The position numbers and the translations under genes are program-made. A stretch of 64,000 nucleotides of DNA from positions 868,001-932,000 of the forward strand of contig JAGIAT010000001.1 in assembly GCA_017744715.1 (NCBI GenBank), written 5' to 3'. The notes below the pieces were generated by a model. The model was given only the letters and a program-made list of their open reading frames with translations, made no database searches and was not told the DNA's origin. Below, one piece after another: positions 1-9,427 of the stretch (positions are counted from its first letter, which is position 1; every line of letters starts with the position of its first letter). The stretch comes from Niabella sp. GTDB lineage: Bacteria; Bacteroidota; Bacteroidia; Chitinophagales; Chitinophagaceae.

Positions 1-2
1 TT

Positions 3-47
3 TCAACCGGTAAGGAAACCTTTGGTATTGCAGCGGCACCGCTATAA
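3..47 (+). CDS. C-terminal tail of an upstream gene (partial)
   Basis: The window opens in a reading frame ending in GKETFGIAAAPL and a TAA stop, which reads like a protein C-terminus. Only about 14 codons are visible, so no function can be given. It could also be chance reading through intergenic DNA. Confidence 0.3.
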   Translation, partial: STGKETFGIAAAPL

Positions 48-212
48 AATTTTCATTTTTTTAAGAAAAAAACGGCATTAACGGATGGCCGGTTTGCCGG
101 CTTTCGAAAACGTTGTCTTAAAAAAAGGAGCAGATCAGGTTCGGGCACGGAAACATTTAATATTTTTAGGGCCTTGTATAGCGGTTCTTAAAATATAAAT
201 ACAATTAAAAAT

Positions 213-1055
213 ATGAAACGATTGGTGTTGCTTTTTTTACTGGTAGCGGGTGTAACGGTTGGGGCAAATGCCCAGGGAACGGTTAAACGGCCGAATCCGC
301 AGCCTGCCGCAGATACGCGGGAGTCTTTTAAGCTGGGCATGGCCGGCTATACCTTTGCAAAATTTGGTCTGGACACCGCCTTGCAAACCCTGCAGCGGGC
401 GGACGTGCATTATCTCTGCATCAAGGATTTTCACCTGCCATTTAACAGCACGGATGAACAGATTGCGGCTTTTCATCAAAAACTCAAAGACAAAGGCGTT
501 ACCGGTTATGGAATAGGGCCTATCTATATGAAAACCGAAGCGGAAGTAGACCGGGCGTTTGAATATGCCAAAAGGGTAGGGGTAAAACTGATCGTAGGCG
601 TACCCAACTATGAATTGCTGCCTTATGTAAATAAAAAGGTAAAAGAATACGATATGAAATACGCCATCCACCTGCATGGGCCGGATATGCCCTTGTATCC
701 CGATGCAGATGATGTATGGAAAAATGTAAAGAACCTGGATCCGCGTATGGGTATGTGTCTGGATATCGGCCATGATACCCGTAATGGAAAAGACGCGGTT
801 GCAGATCTGAAAAAATACCATACCCGGGTATTTGATATTCACCTGAAAGATGTTACCGGACCTACCAAACAGGGTTATTCCGTGGAAGTGGGACGGGGCA
901 TCATTAATTTCCCGGCGTTTGTAAAAATGCTGCGCCAGGTAGGCTACACCGGGGTGGTAAGCCTGGAACACGAGCGGAATATGGACAATCCGTTTATGGG
1001 CATTGCAGAATCGGTAGGATATTTCCGGGCGATGATCGTTGCCACGAGGAAGTAG
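213..1055 (+). CDS. Secreted sugar phosphate isomerase/epimerase-like TIM barrel protein
   Basis: 280 residues with a Sec signal peptide (residues 1 to about 20, ending ANAQ) followed by a xylose-isomerase-like TIM barrel. Candidate metal and substrate ligands of the family are visible: LDIGHD near residue 188, FDIHLKD near 212, and SLEHE near the C-terminus. Members of this superfamily isomerise or epimerise sugars or inositols, and Bacteroidota export many of them to the periplasm. The substrate cannot be read from the sequence. The gene stands alone, with about 335 bp of repeat-rich intergenic DNA after it. The ATG at 213 is chosen because the signal peptide begins there. Confidence 0.85.
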   Translation: MKRLVLLFLLVAGVTVGANAQGTVKRPNPQPAADTRESFKLGMAGYTFAKFGLDTALQTLQRADVHYLCIKDFHLPFNSTDEQIAAFHQKLKDKGVTGYGIGPIYMKTEAEVDRAFEYAKRVGVKLIVGVPNYELLPYVNKKVKEYDMKYAIHLHGPDMPLYPDADDVWKNVKNLDPRMGMCLDIGHDTRNGKDAVADLKKYHTRVFDIHLKDVTGPTKQGYSVEVGRGIINFPAFVKMLRQVGYTGVVSLEHERNMDNPFMGIAESVGYFRAMIVATRK

Positions 1056-1061
1056 CCGTTA

Positions 1062-1180
1062 GGTTTTAGTTGTCAGTGTTCAGTTATCAGCGATCAGTTT
1101 TTAGTGTTCAGTTTTCAGTTATCGGTGTTCAGTTAGCTTTCAGCTTTTGGCCATCAGCGTTTAGCAGTTGCTGAAAACAG
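1062..1180. repeat. Degenerate CAGT-rich intergenic repeat
   Basis: A run of loosely repeated TTCAGTT, TATCAGT and TTCAGTG words follows the isomerase gene. The same word family, on the opposite strand, recurs around 54060-54100 and inside the 150-bp tandem repeats at 54158-54605. The rest of the 1056-1390 gap holds a perfect 12-bp palindrome (CCCGTTAACGGG, 1228-1239) and an imperfect hairpin (1275-1302). I see no gene in it. Confidence 0.6.
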
Positions 1181-1349
1181 AGGGGTGCATTGCTATCGGA
1201 TCAAACGCTGGTCTGCCGGCGGTAGCCCCCGTTAACGGGAATACAGGGACATTGCCGGCCTGAATCAGGGGCGCATACCCGAGGAGCAGTGCCTCCGGGT
1301 ATTGGAAACCGGCATCTCAATGCTCAAATCTGATAGCTGACTGCCGGCC

Positions 1350-1371
1350 CTTCAGAATTTCTTCAAAACTC
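1350..1371 (+). promoter_or_regulatory. Predicted response-regulator operator (11-bp tandem repeat)
   Basis: Two head-to-tail 11-mers, CTTCAGAATTT and CTTCAAAACTC, end 5 bp before the -7 box at 1377. The 11-bp period, which puts both copies on one face of the helix, is typical of OmpR/PhoB-family sites. The site lies where a -33 box would be, and no TTTG is present there. A matching pair occurs before the TolC gene at 3434-3455, which suggests the regulator controls both units. Confidence 0.55.
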
Positions 1372-1376
1372 CTGCG

Positions 1377-1384
1377 TACTTTTG
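1377..1384 (+). promoter_or_regulatory. Bacteroidota -7 promoter box of the response regulator gene
   Basis: TACTTTTG fits the TAnnTTTG consensus. It ends 6 bp before the ATG at 1391, so the transcript would be leaderless or nearly so. Confidence 0.5.
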
Positions 1385-1390
1385 CGGGGG

Positions 1391-2065
1391 ATGAAAATTT
1401 TAATCATTGAAGATAATAGTGCATTGTCTGCCAGCATCCGGGATTACCTGGAAACCGAACATTTTATTTGTGAGTGCGCATTTGGGGTAGATGAGGCAAG
1501 GGAGAAATTATCCATCTTCACCTACGACTTTATTTTGCTGGATATGATGCTTCCGGACGGAGACGGACTGGATGTACTGCGGTTTATAAAGGCGGAGAAA
1601 ATTGTCAGTAACGTATTGATCATCTCGGCGCGCGACGCACTGGATGATAAAATAAACGGACTGGAAGGCGGGGCGGATGACTATATTACCAAGCCCTTCC
1701 ACCTGCCGGAGCTGCATGCACGGCTACGCGCGATGTATCGCCGGAACAGTCTTCAGGGCAGTCATATTATTACAGCTAACGAAATAGAACTGGACACCAA
1801 TACCATCGAAGCAAGGGTGCATTCCCTGTTGCTGGATATTACCCCAAAGGAATTTGACCTGTTGTTGTATTTTATTGTGAATAAGGACCGGGTGCTTTCC
1901 CGCCAGGCCATTGCCACCCATTTGTGGGGAGATTATACCGATAACCTTGCGAACTTTGATTTTATTTACCAGCACATCAAGAACCTTCGTAAAAAGATCG
2001 CGGCAGCAAACGGGAATGACTATATCGAAACCGTATACGGTCTGGGTTACCGTTTTAAACTCTGA
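1391..2065 (+). CDS. OmpR/PhoB-family response regulator
   Basis: 224 residues. The N-terminal receiver domain carries acidic residues IIEDN, the phospho-acceptor Asp51 (LLDMMLP) and the conserved lysine in YITKPF. A C-terminal winged-helix DNA-binding domain ends ETVYGLGYRFKL, as is typical. The kinase gene follows 3 bp later, so the two form a two-component pair. By position, and by tandem repeats shared between its own promoter and the efflux operon promoter, it likely controls the TolC-RND-adaptor genes downstream. An in-frame TTG at 1382 overlaps the -7 box, so the ATG at 1391 is preferred. Confidence 0.9.
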   Translation: MKILIIEDNSALSASIRDYLETEHFICECAFGVDEAREKLSIFTYDFILLDMMLPDGDGLDVLRFIKAEKIVSNVLIISARDALDDKINGLEGGADDYITKPFHLPELHARLRAMYRRNSLQGSHIITANEIELDTNTIEARVHSLLLDITPKEFDLLLYFIVNKDRVLSRQAIATHLWGDYTDNLANFDFIYQHIKNLRKKIAAANGNDYIETVYGLGYRFKL

Positions 2066-2068
2066 CAC

Positions 2069-3397
2069 ATGAAACTGATCAATAAGATATCTCTTTGGTT
2101 TCTTTGTATTATTCTGGTGATTACACCGGTTACCATGATCATTTCAAGGGCGGGCATCAAACGCAAGATGATCGAGTTTGAGGAGAAACGCCTGTTGTCG
2201 GTCAATGAACGTGTTTACAGCCTGCTGAAAGCAGGGCAGCCGGTTGATGATTTTATCAGGGACCGGGAAATTGAAATCGCTGCCGTTAAAGGTCCGGTGC
2301 CTGGTGAAAACCCGCAGGTGGTCCGGCGCGTGGGTAATGTAGAGGGAATGAGTGAAAAAGAACTGGCGCTTTTTGTAACCAGCTACCGGCAGGTGAATGG
2401 TGTTATTTACAAGGTTACCTCACATAATTATTTTATTAATCCCAGCGAATTTTTCAGCAGCATGTTCATTACCCTGCTGTGGAAAATGCTGTTGCTTGGT
2501 ATTGCAGTATTGATATCGGCACGGGTCCTGTCGCGGATCCTGTTTAAGCCGTTTAAAAGTACCATGGAGGCCATCCGGAATTTTAATATCCGGCAAAAGC
2601 AAAAATTGCAGCTGGAACGTTCATCTACCCGTGAATTTAATGAGCTCAATTGTTTTATCGAAACCATGACGAATAAGGCCATGGAGGAATATGCAACAGC
2701 CCGGGAGTTCAGTGAAAATGCATCGCATGAGTTACAGACCCCATTGGCCGTACTGCGTACAAAAACGGAGCTGCTCACCCAAACACCCCTGAACAGCCAG
2801 CAGGCAGACCTTATTGAGCATATGCAAACGGAAATCAACAAGCTTTCCAATATTACCAAATCACTGGTATTGCTGGCCCGGATGGAGAACCATGAGTTTA
2901 ATACCCGGGAGAAAATACGGTTCTGCCGGATCGCAAAAAATGTGATTGAAACCTATGGTTATTGGGCCGATCTTAAGAATATTAAGGTTACCCAAAACAC
3001 CGACAGCGGGGTATTTGTACAAATACATCCCACCCTGGCCGATATCCTGGTGGCCAACCTGATGCGCAATGCCATCCGGTATAATGAAGAAAATGGATCG
3101 GTGCATATAGAGCTGACCACGGATTACTTCCGGATCAGCAATACCGGCGCCCCGGTAACCATTCCTCATAAAGACCTGTTCCGCCGGTTCAAAAAAGGCA
3201 GTCAAAAGAATGAAGGTGTGGGGCTGGGACTGGCCATTGTAAAACAGATCTGTGAAGTATGTAACTTCCGGATCTCCTACGCTTATGTAGAGGGGCGGCA
3301 TATTTTCTGCGTGTATTTTAATGAAAATTATTTATCCGAAATTGACGGCATCCCGTCCAATTCCAGCTTTCAGCGGGTGGTTTTTGCAGAGGCCTGA
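2069..3397 (+). CDS. Membrane sensor histidine kinase
   Basis: 442 residues. A first membrane helix at about 7-27, a periplasmic sensor of about 100 residues, and a second helix at about 130-152 are followed by a HAMP-like linker, a HisKA dimerisation domain with His220 (SENASHELQTP), and an ATPase domain with an N box (LMRNAIRYNEENG) and a G box (GVGLGLAIVKQICE). It starts 3 bp after the regulator stop, so it is the cognate kinase. The sensor domain resembles nothing I can name. The signal may be a metal or toxic compound, given the efflux genes downstream. Confidence 0.9.
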   Translation: MKLINKISLWFLCIILVITPVTMIISRAGIKRKMIEFEEKRLLSVNERVYSLLKAGQPVDDFIRDREIEIAAVKGPVPGENPQVVRRVGNVEGMSEKELALFVTSYRQVNGVIYKVTSHNYFINPSEFFSSMFITLLWKMLLLGIAVLISARVLSRILFKPFKSTMEAIRNFNIRQKQKLQLERSSTREFNELNCFIETMTNKAMEEYATAREFSENASHELQTPLAVLRTKTELLTQTPLNSQQADLIEHMQTEINKLSNITKSLVLLARMENHEFNTREKIRFCRIAKNVIETYGYWADLKNIKVTQNTDSGVFVQIHPTLADILVANLMRNAIRYNEENGSVHIELTTDYFRISNTGAPVTIPHKDLFRRFKKGSQKNEGVGLGLAIVKQICEVCNFRISYAYVEGRHIFCVYFNENYLSEIDGIPSNSSFQRVVFAEA

Positions 3398-3433
3398 GTG
3401 CCGTTTTTTTAACAGGGAAACATTTTAACAGCA

Positions 3434-3455
3434 GCTTCAAAATTGCTTCAGAAAG
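3434..3455 (+). promoter_or_regulatory. Predicted response-regulator operator before the efflux operon
   Basis: Tandem 11-mers GCTTCAAAATT and GCTTCAGAAAG match the pair at 1350-1371 in sequence, period and orientation. They lie 6 bp before a -7-like TTGATTTG at 3462-3469, almost the same geometry as in the regulator's own promoter. This fits activation of the efflux genes by the neighbouring regulator. Binding is inferred. Confidence 0.55.
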
Positions 3456-3498
3456 ATGCAGTTGATTTGCGCATTGTTTCCCTCAAAGCGCAATAACA

Positions 3499-4887
3499 AT
3501 GCACAGAAGATCTCTTTTTGTACTGCTTGTGGTATTGGTTTCCGCATCAGCAAATGCCCAGTTGCAACTTTCCCTGAAAGATGCGATCCGGATCGCAACG
3601 GAAAATTATCCTTCTATAAAAGCAAAGACCGCGTATGCAAAGGCATCCGAACAACTGATTGCCGCAGCGCGCAAAGACCAGCTGCCCAATGTGAACCTGG
3701 GCCTGCAGCAGGATTATGGTACCATTAACGGAACCAACGGCCCGCTTTATGGCTTTGGTGGGCTTGCTACGGCCTCCTCCGGACCGGCACTTACTGCTCA
3801 AAACTGGAATGCTGCATTTGGTGCGTTGTATCTTACCAATGTAAACTGGGAGTTTTTTGCATTTGGAAAATACCGCGAAAAGGTGAAGGTGGCGCAACAG
3901 GCATGGCAGCGCGATACAAAGGACCTGGCACAGGAGCTTTTTGAACACAAGATAAAAGTAGCCGCTGCTTATCTTACCCTGGTGGCCAGCCAGCAGATCA
4001 CGAAATCGTATGAGAAAAATGTGAACCGGGCTGATTCCATCCGCCGGTTTGTAATCGCCCGTGTAAAAAGCGGGTTGATTGCGGGGGTGGATTCTTCATT
4101 GGCCAATGCCGAGTACTCCGGCGCGCAGATCCTGCTTACCAATGCCAGGGATAAAGAGCAGGAGCAAAAAAATATCCTGGCGCAGCTGATCGGTTCGGAA
4201 GATACCAGCTTTACCATCGATACCGTGTTTGTTTCGAGGATTCCCGGCAGTTTTACGGACGTACCGGGTACCAATCCTCAGCATCCGGTACTGGAATATT
4301 ATAAAAGCCGGATTGCGGTGAGCGACCAGCAATCGCAGTATATAAAAACGCAATATTACCCGTCTTTTTCACTGGTGGGGGTATGGCAATCCAGGGCCTC
4401 CGGGTTTGAAAGCGATTATATAACCGATCAAACCCATTTTACATCGGATTACTGGAAAGGGATCAATCCCAACCGTTCCAATTACCTTATAGGGGTAGGA
4501 GTGACCTGGAACATTATGCAGCCGGTACGTTTGTCTAGGCAGGTGCATGCGCAGCAGCTGATCAGCCGGGCCCTGGAGGAGGAATACAATGCTGCGGCGT
4601 TGCAGCTAAAAGCGCAGTTGCGTACCGCAGATACGAAAATGAACAATGCACTTTCTAACTACAAAGAGGCGCCGGTGCAGGTAAAAGCCGCCGGTGATGC
4701 CTATCACCAGAAATCGGTATTGTATAAAAACGGGCTTACCAATATGGTAGACGTAATGCAGGCCGGTTATGCACTGATTCGTGCGGAAACCGACCGCGAC
4801 ATTGCCAATAACAATGTATGGCAGGCCCTTTTACTGAAGGCAGCAGCCATGGGCGATTTTGAATTATTTGACGCACAGTTGCGTTAG
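3499..4887 (+). CDS. TolC-family outer membrane efflux protein
   Basis: 462 residues with a signal peptide (1 to about 21, ending ANAQ), then two outer-membrane efflux repeats of long helices, for example KVAAAYLTLVASQQITKSYEKN and the C-terminal NGLTNMVDVMQAGYALIRAETD segment. It forms the trimeric outer-membrane channel of the tripartite pump encoded by the next two genes. The order channel, pump, adaptor on one strand with short gaps (110 and 33 bp) supports one operon, probably under the tandem operator just upstream. Confidence 0.9.
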   Translation: MHRRSLFVLLVVLVSASANAQLQLSLKDAIRIATENYPSIKAKTAYAKASEQLIAAARKDQLPNVNLGLQQDYGTINGTNGPLYGFGGLATASSGPALTAQNWNAAFGALYLTNVNWEFFAFGKYREKVKVAQQAWQRDTKDLAQELFEHKIKVAAAYLTLVASQQITKSYEKNVNRADSIRRFVIARVKSGLIAGVDSSLANAEYSGAQILLTNARDKEQEQKNILAQLIGSEDTSFTIDTVFVSRIPGSFTDVPGTNPQHPVLEYYKSRIAVSDQQSQYIKTQYYPSFSLVGVWQSRASGFESDYITDQTHFTSDYWKGINPNRSNYLIGVGVTWNIMQPVRLSRQVHAQQLISRALEEEYNAAALQLKAQLRTADTKMNNALSNYKEAPVQVKAAGDAYHQKSVLYKNGLTNMVDVMQAGYALIRAETDRDIANNNVWQALLLKAAAMGDFELFDAQLR

Positions 4888-4997
4888 TATGTGAGAGGTG
4901 GAAAGTGCGCGTCGAAAAGTGAAGTGTGAAAAGACCGGCATGTCTGATATTTTATAGCATCCAGATAGAACAATCGTTTTAAAATAAGAGCACACAA

Positions 4998-7900
4998 ATG
5001 AACCTGATACGTTTTGCATTAAGAAAACCCATTACCATCCTGGTGATGGTGGCGGCGCTTTTCTTTTTTGGAATTAAAGCGGTAAGCACCATAAAGGTAG
5101 ATATCTTTCCCAAGCTGGATCTGCCGGTGATCTATCTTTCGCACCCGTTTGGCGGTTATACGGCCCAACAAATGGAGGCCTATTTCGGAAAACAGTATAT
5201 CAATATCCTGTTGTATGTAAACGGGGTAAAAAGCATTGAAACAAAGAACATCCAGAGTCTTACGCTGATCAAGATCAATTTTTACCCGGGTACCAATATG
5301 GCCCAGGCCGCGGCGGAGGTCAGCGCTTTCTCTAACCGGATCCAGGCCATCTTTCCGCAGGGATCCAACCCCCCGTTTATCATCCGCTTTGATGTATCCA
5401 CACTGCCGGTAGGGCAGCTGGTGCTGAGCAGCGATAAGCGCAGCAATAACGAGTTGCTGGACCTGGCCAACGTGTATGTGCGCTCTTCCTTTACCTCCAT
5501 TCCCGGCCTGGTAGGTTCCACGCCCTTTGGGGGCAATGTGCGTACGGTAGTGATCAAGGCCAATCCGGAATTGCTGCGGGCGCATAATATGACGGCGGAC
5601 CAGCTGGTGGCCGCACTCCGGGTCAACAATCTTTCTGCTCCTGCGGGTAATGTACGCATTCATGATAAGAACTATGTAACGCCCGCCAATACCACGTTGA
5701 AGGAAATAAAGGACTTTGAAAATATTCCGTTGTTTACCGGCACGGGGGCCGCAAATTTGTATTTGCGCGATGTGGCTACGGTAGAAGATGGCGCAGACGT
5801 TAGTACCAGCTACGCGCTGATCAATGGCAAGCGTTCGGTGTATGTAGATATTGCAAAAGCCGCGGATGCTTCTACCTGGGAGGTGGTGCAGAACCTGAAA
5901 AAAGCCCTGCCCAAAATTCAGTCGCAGTTGCCGGAGGACGTAAAACTGAGCTACGAGTTCGACCAGTCTACCTATGTGATGAATTCTGTAAAGAGCTTGC
6001 TGAGTGAAGGCGTAATCGGTGCGATACTGACCGGTTTGATGGTGATGCTCTTCCTGGGCGACCTGCGGGGCGCGCTCATTGTGATCCTTACCATACCCAC
6101 CTCGATTATTACCGGGGTGCTTTTCCTGAGCCTGTTTGGGCAAACCATCAATATTATGACGCTGAGCGGGCTGGCGCTGGCCATCGGCATCCTGGTAGAT
6201 GAAAGTACGGTAACCATTGAGAATATTCACCAGCACCTGGACATGGGCAAGCCCAAGGCCCTGGCGATTTGGGATGCCTGTAAGGAGATCGCATTTCCCA
6301 AGCTGCTGATCCTTTTCTGTATCCTGGCGGTGTTTGCACCGGCCTTTACTATGGGCGGTATTCCCGGGTCGTTATTCCTGCCCCTGGCGCTGGCCATTGG
6401 CTTCAGTATGATTGCGTCCTACTTCCTGGCCCAAACATTTGTGCCGGTAATGGCGAACTGGATCATGAAGATCAAACATAAGAAAGGCAGGGATGGAAAG
6501 GAATTAAGCGAACAGGAAGTGTTTGAAAGCGCTGCCATTGCGGATGCAGAAGAAGATACCTGGTCGCAAAAAGAAGTATTGCTGAAAAGCGAAGACGCCA
6601 ACCGCGATGGAAAAATCAGCCGGTTTGAAAAGTTCCGGATGCGGTATATGCGGTTTATCGACCGGATGATGCCCTACCGGAAATGGATCGTATCCCTTTA
6701 TATACTGGTGATCGGGCTGATGGCCTTACTGCTCCTGAAACAGATCGGCCGGGACGTACTGCCCAAAGTAAATGGTAAACAGTTCCAGGTGCGCCTGCGC
6801 GAACCGGATGGTACGCGTATTGAACGGACGGAGCTGAAGACACTGGATCTGATCCATGCGGTAAATGAAATTGTAGGAAAGAAAAATGTATCCATTACTT
6901 CCTCGTTTGTAGGCGTGCATCCGCAATTGTTTTCCACCGCACCCATTTTCCTTTGGATGGCCGGACCCCATGAAGCGGTGTTGCAGGTGGCCCTGAAAGA
7001 AGATTACAGCGTAAACCTGGATGAGCTAAAAGATAAGATCCGTAAGCGTGCCCGGGAGATCGCCCCGGAAATGAAGTTGTCGTTTGAGCCCATCGAGCTC
7101 ACGGATAAGATCCTGAGCCAGGGATCTCCCACGCCGGTTGAAATACGTTTTTCGGGGAGGGATAAAAAGCTGAATGAAAAGTATGCCCTGATGATGATCG
7201 AGCGGCTGAAAAAAATTCCTTACCTGCGGGATGTGCAGCTGGGACAGTCGATCCGCTACCCGTCGCTGAATATCAATATAGACCGCCTGCGGGCCGCACA
7301 ATTGGGTACCGATGTAAATGCCATTTCCCGGTCGCTGATCGCGTCTACCTCTTCTTCCCGGTTAACAGAGAAAAATATGTGGGTGGATCCCAAATCCAAC
7401 CTGCCTTACAGTGTACAGGTGCAGATACCGGAGAATGAAATGGCCAGCCAGAGCGCGATCAGTGAAATACCGCTTAGCGCCAACAATGCCCGCCCGCTGC
7501 TGGGTGATGTAGCCACTATTGAAACAGATGTTACGTATGGGGAGGCAGATAACCTGGGCTCGGTGCCCATGCTGACGGTTACGGCCAATTTGAACAATAA
7601 AGACCTGGGCGCTGCGGCAAAGGATGTGCAACAGGCCATTGACGGATTGGGCACGCTCCCCCGCGGCCTGAATGTGAACCTGATCGGGCTCAGCGAAACG
7701 CTTACCGATACGCTGGACAGCTTGCAGGGCGGACTGATCGTTGCCATCGTGGTAATCTTCCTGATGCTGGCGGCTAATTTTCAGTCGTTCAAAGTTTCGC
7801 TGATCGTACTGGCTACCGTTCCGGCCGTATTGTTCGGGTCGATGGCCTTGCTGATGCTTTGCGGCTCCACCCTCAACCTGCAATCGTATATGGGAATGAT

Positions 7901-8276
7901 CATGTCTGTAGGCGTATCTATTTCCAATGCGGTACTTTTGATCACGAATGCCGAACAGATCCGGAAGCATAACGGCAATGCCGTAAAATCCGCCAGAGAG
8001 GCAGCTGCCCTGCGGCTGCGTCCGATTCTGATGACCGCGTTGGCAATGGTAGTGGGTATGATCCCCATGGCCTCCGGCCTGGGAGAAGCCGGCGATCAGT
8101 CGTCACCGCTGGGACGTGCCGTGATTGGTGGATTGATCGCATCTACGGTTGCGGCGTTATTTATTTTACCGCTGGCATTTGCATGGGGACAGGGAAAGGC
8201 AAAAACAGCCAGTGTATCCCTCGATCCGGAAGATGCGGAAAGCGTGCACTATATACCGAATTTACACCACCATTAA
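4998..8276 (+). CDS. RND-family efflux pump permease with an EF-hand-like loop
   Basis: 1092 residues, the usual size of an AcrB/CusA-type proton-driven inner-membrane pump. A first helix at 9-30, a large periplasmic porter loop, and two six-helix bundles are visible. TM4 carries GILVDESTVTIENI, where AcrB has the DD proton-relay pair. The cytoplasmic linker between the two halves is long and acidic, and contains a full EF-hand-type loop at residues 533-544 (D533, N535, D537, G538, I540, E544), which is unusual for this family. The substrate class (drug, metal, lipid) is not clear. It is followed by its adaptor gene. Confidence 0.92.
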   Translation: MNLIRFALRKPITILVMVAALFFFGIKAVSTIKVDIFPKLDLPVIYLSHPFGGYTAQQMEAYFGKQYINILLYVNGVKSIETKNIQSLTLIKINFYPGTNMAQAAAEVSAFSNRIQAIFPQGSNPPFIIRFDVSTLPVGQLVLSSDKRSNNELLDLANVYVRSSFTSIPGLVGSTPFGGNVRTVVIKANPELLRAHNMTADQLVAALRVNNLSAPAGNVRIHDKNYVTPANTTLKEIKDFENIPLFTGTGAANLYLRDVATVEDGADVSTSYALINGKRSVYVDIAKAADASTWEVVQNLKKALPKIQSQLPEDVKLSYEFDQSTYVMNSVKSLLSEGVIGAILTGLMVMLFLGDLRGALIVILTIPTSIITGVLFLSLFGQTINIMTLSGLALAIGILVDESTVTIENIHQHLDMGKPKALAIWDACKEIAFPKLLILFCILAVFAPAFTMGGIPGSLFLPLALAIGFSMIASYFLAQTFVPVMANWIMKIKHKKGRDGKELSEQEVFESAAIADAEEDTWSQKEVLLKSEDANRDGKISRFEKFRMRYMRFIDRMMPYRKWIVSLYILVIGLMALLLLKQIGRDVLPKVNGKQFQVRLREPDGTRIERTELKTLDLIHAVNEIVGKKNVSITSSFVGVHPQLFSTAPIFLWMAGPHEAVLQVALKEDYSVNLDELKDKIRKRAREIAPEMKLSFEPIELTDKILSQGSPTPVEIRFSGRDKKLNEKYALMMIERLKKIPYLRDVQLGQSIRYPSLNINIDRLRAAQLGTDVNAISRSLIASTSSSRLTEKNMWVDPKSNLPYSVQVQIPENEMASQSAISEIPLSANNARPLLGDVATIETDVTYGEADNLGSVPMLTVTANLNNKDLGAAAKDVQQAIDGLGTLPRGLNVNLIGLSETLTDTLDSLQGGLIVAIVVIFLMLAANFQSFKVSLIVLATVPAVLFGSMALLMLCGSTLNLQSYMGMIMSVGVSISNAVLLITNAEQIRKHNGNAVKSAREAAALRLRPILMTALAMVVGMIPMASGLGEAGDQSSPLGRAVIGGLIASTVAALFILPLAFAWGQGKAKTASVSLDPEDAESVHYIPNLHHH

Positions 8277-8309
8277 ACCTGATTTGCTCATATTTAATTA
8301 CACGGAATT

Positions 8310-9422
8310 ATGATAAAGACAATAAGAATGATCCTGGTTGGTATTGGAGCCGTTGCGGCCGCCGCCGTTTTGCAGCGCTGCAGCTCAACCAGTGCGGGTG
8401 AGGAAAAGACCCCGGAAACAAAACCGGCGGTACAGGCATTCCTGCTTACCGAAGGCGCGCTGCTGGATACCTTGTCCATACCGGGGGAGCTGGTGGCTTT
8501 TCAACATGTGGATCTGTTTGCAAAAGTGAGCAGCTTTGTAAAGAAATTGTATGTGGATGTGGGAAGTGAAGTGCGGGCAGGACAATTGCTGGCGGTTATG
8601 GAAGCGCCGGAACTGAATGCCCAGAGCGAAGGCGCAAAGTCGCGCGTACAGTCGCAGGAAGCGGTTTACATGGCCAGCAAGGCTACGTACGACCGGTTGC
8701 TGGAAACCAGTAAAACGCCGGGTACCATTTCGCAAAACGACCTGGATGTGGCCCGGGCGCGCCAGCAGTCGGACTATGCCCAGTACCAGGCAGCAAAAGC
8801 GGCATTGAAAGAAGTACACGATAATCGGAATTACCTGGAGATCCGGGCGCCTTTTTCAGGCGTCATTACCGCGCGCAATGTAAGCGCCGGGGCCTATGTG
8901 GGGCCGGGTGCCGGCGCCGTGCCGATGTTTACCCTGCAGGAGCAAAAAAAGCTGCGCCTGGTAGTGAACCTGCCGGAAAGCAATGCCGGTGTGCTGGATC
9001 AGCATGGGGTGGTGCGGTTTACCGTAAAATCGCTGCCGGGGCAGCAGTTTATTGCCAAAACCTCGCGGGTGTCCGGAGCACTGGACAACCGGCTGCGGGC
9101 ACAGCATGTGGAAATGGATGTATTGAATGCCGATAAAAAATTATTACCCGGAATGATACCGGAAGTACAGATTCCGTTACAGGCGGATCAACAGGCCTCT
9201 TTTGTGATCCCTGGCAGCGCCTTGCTCAATTCCAGCCAGGGAATCTATGTAATCAGGGTTGTGAACGGGAAAACCGTTTGGGTGCCGGTAAAGACCGGGG
9301 TACAAACCGGTGGGAAGGTGGCTGTATATGGAGCGCTGCATGCCAGCGACACGCTCATCACCACGGTTACGGAAGAAGTACGCAACGGTGCCCCGGTAGA
9401 TGGTAAAATTGCCTTGCAATAG
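8310..9422 (+). CDS. RND efflux periplasmic adaptor subunit (membrane fusion protein)
   Basis: 370 residues. An N-terminal hydrophobic export segment (about 5-22) is followed by Cys24, which may be lipidated, although LQRC is a poor lipobox. The lipoyl-like half motifs (VSSFVKKLYVDVGSEVRAGQLLAVMEAPEL and YLEIRAPFSGVITARNVSAGAYV), a helical hairpin and beta-barrel segments follow in the usual order. It links the RND pump to TolC. Being last in the operon is less common than being before the pump gene, but occurs in Bacteroidota. Confidence 0.9.
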   Translation: MIKTIRMILVGIGAVAAAAVLQRCSSTSAGEEKTPETKPAVQAFLLTEGALLDTLSIPGELVAFQHVDLFAKVSSFVKKLYVDVGSEVRAGQLLAVMEAPELNAQSEGAKSRVQSQEAVYMASKATYDRLLETSKTPGTISQNDLDVARARQQSDYAQYQAAKAALKEVHDNRNYLEIRAPFSGVITARNVSAGAYVGPGAGAVPMFTLQEQKKLRLVVNLPESNAGVLDQHGVVRFTVKSLPGQQFIAKTSRVSGALDNRLRAQHVEMDVLNADKKLLPGMIPEVQIPLQADQQASFVIPGSALLNSSQGIYVIRVVNGKTVWVPVKTGVQTGGKVAVYGALHASDTLITTVTEEVRNGAPVDGKIALQ

Positions 9423-9427
9423 CCGCG

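Noticed and set aside
5019..6236. Long antisense frame (405 codons) inside the RND pump gene
   Set aside because: It lies fully opposite a conserved gene with clear family motifs. The translated product is His/Gln/Arg-rich and has no domain.
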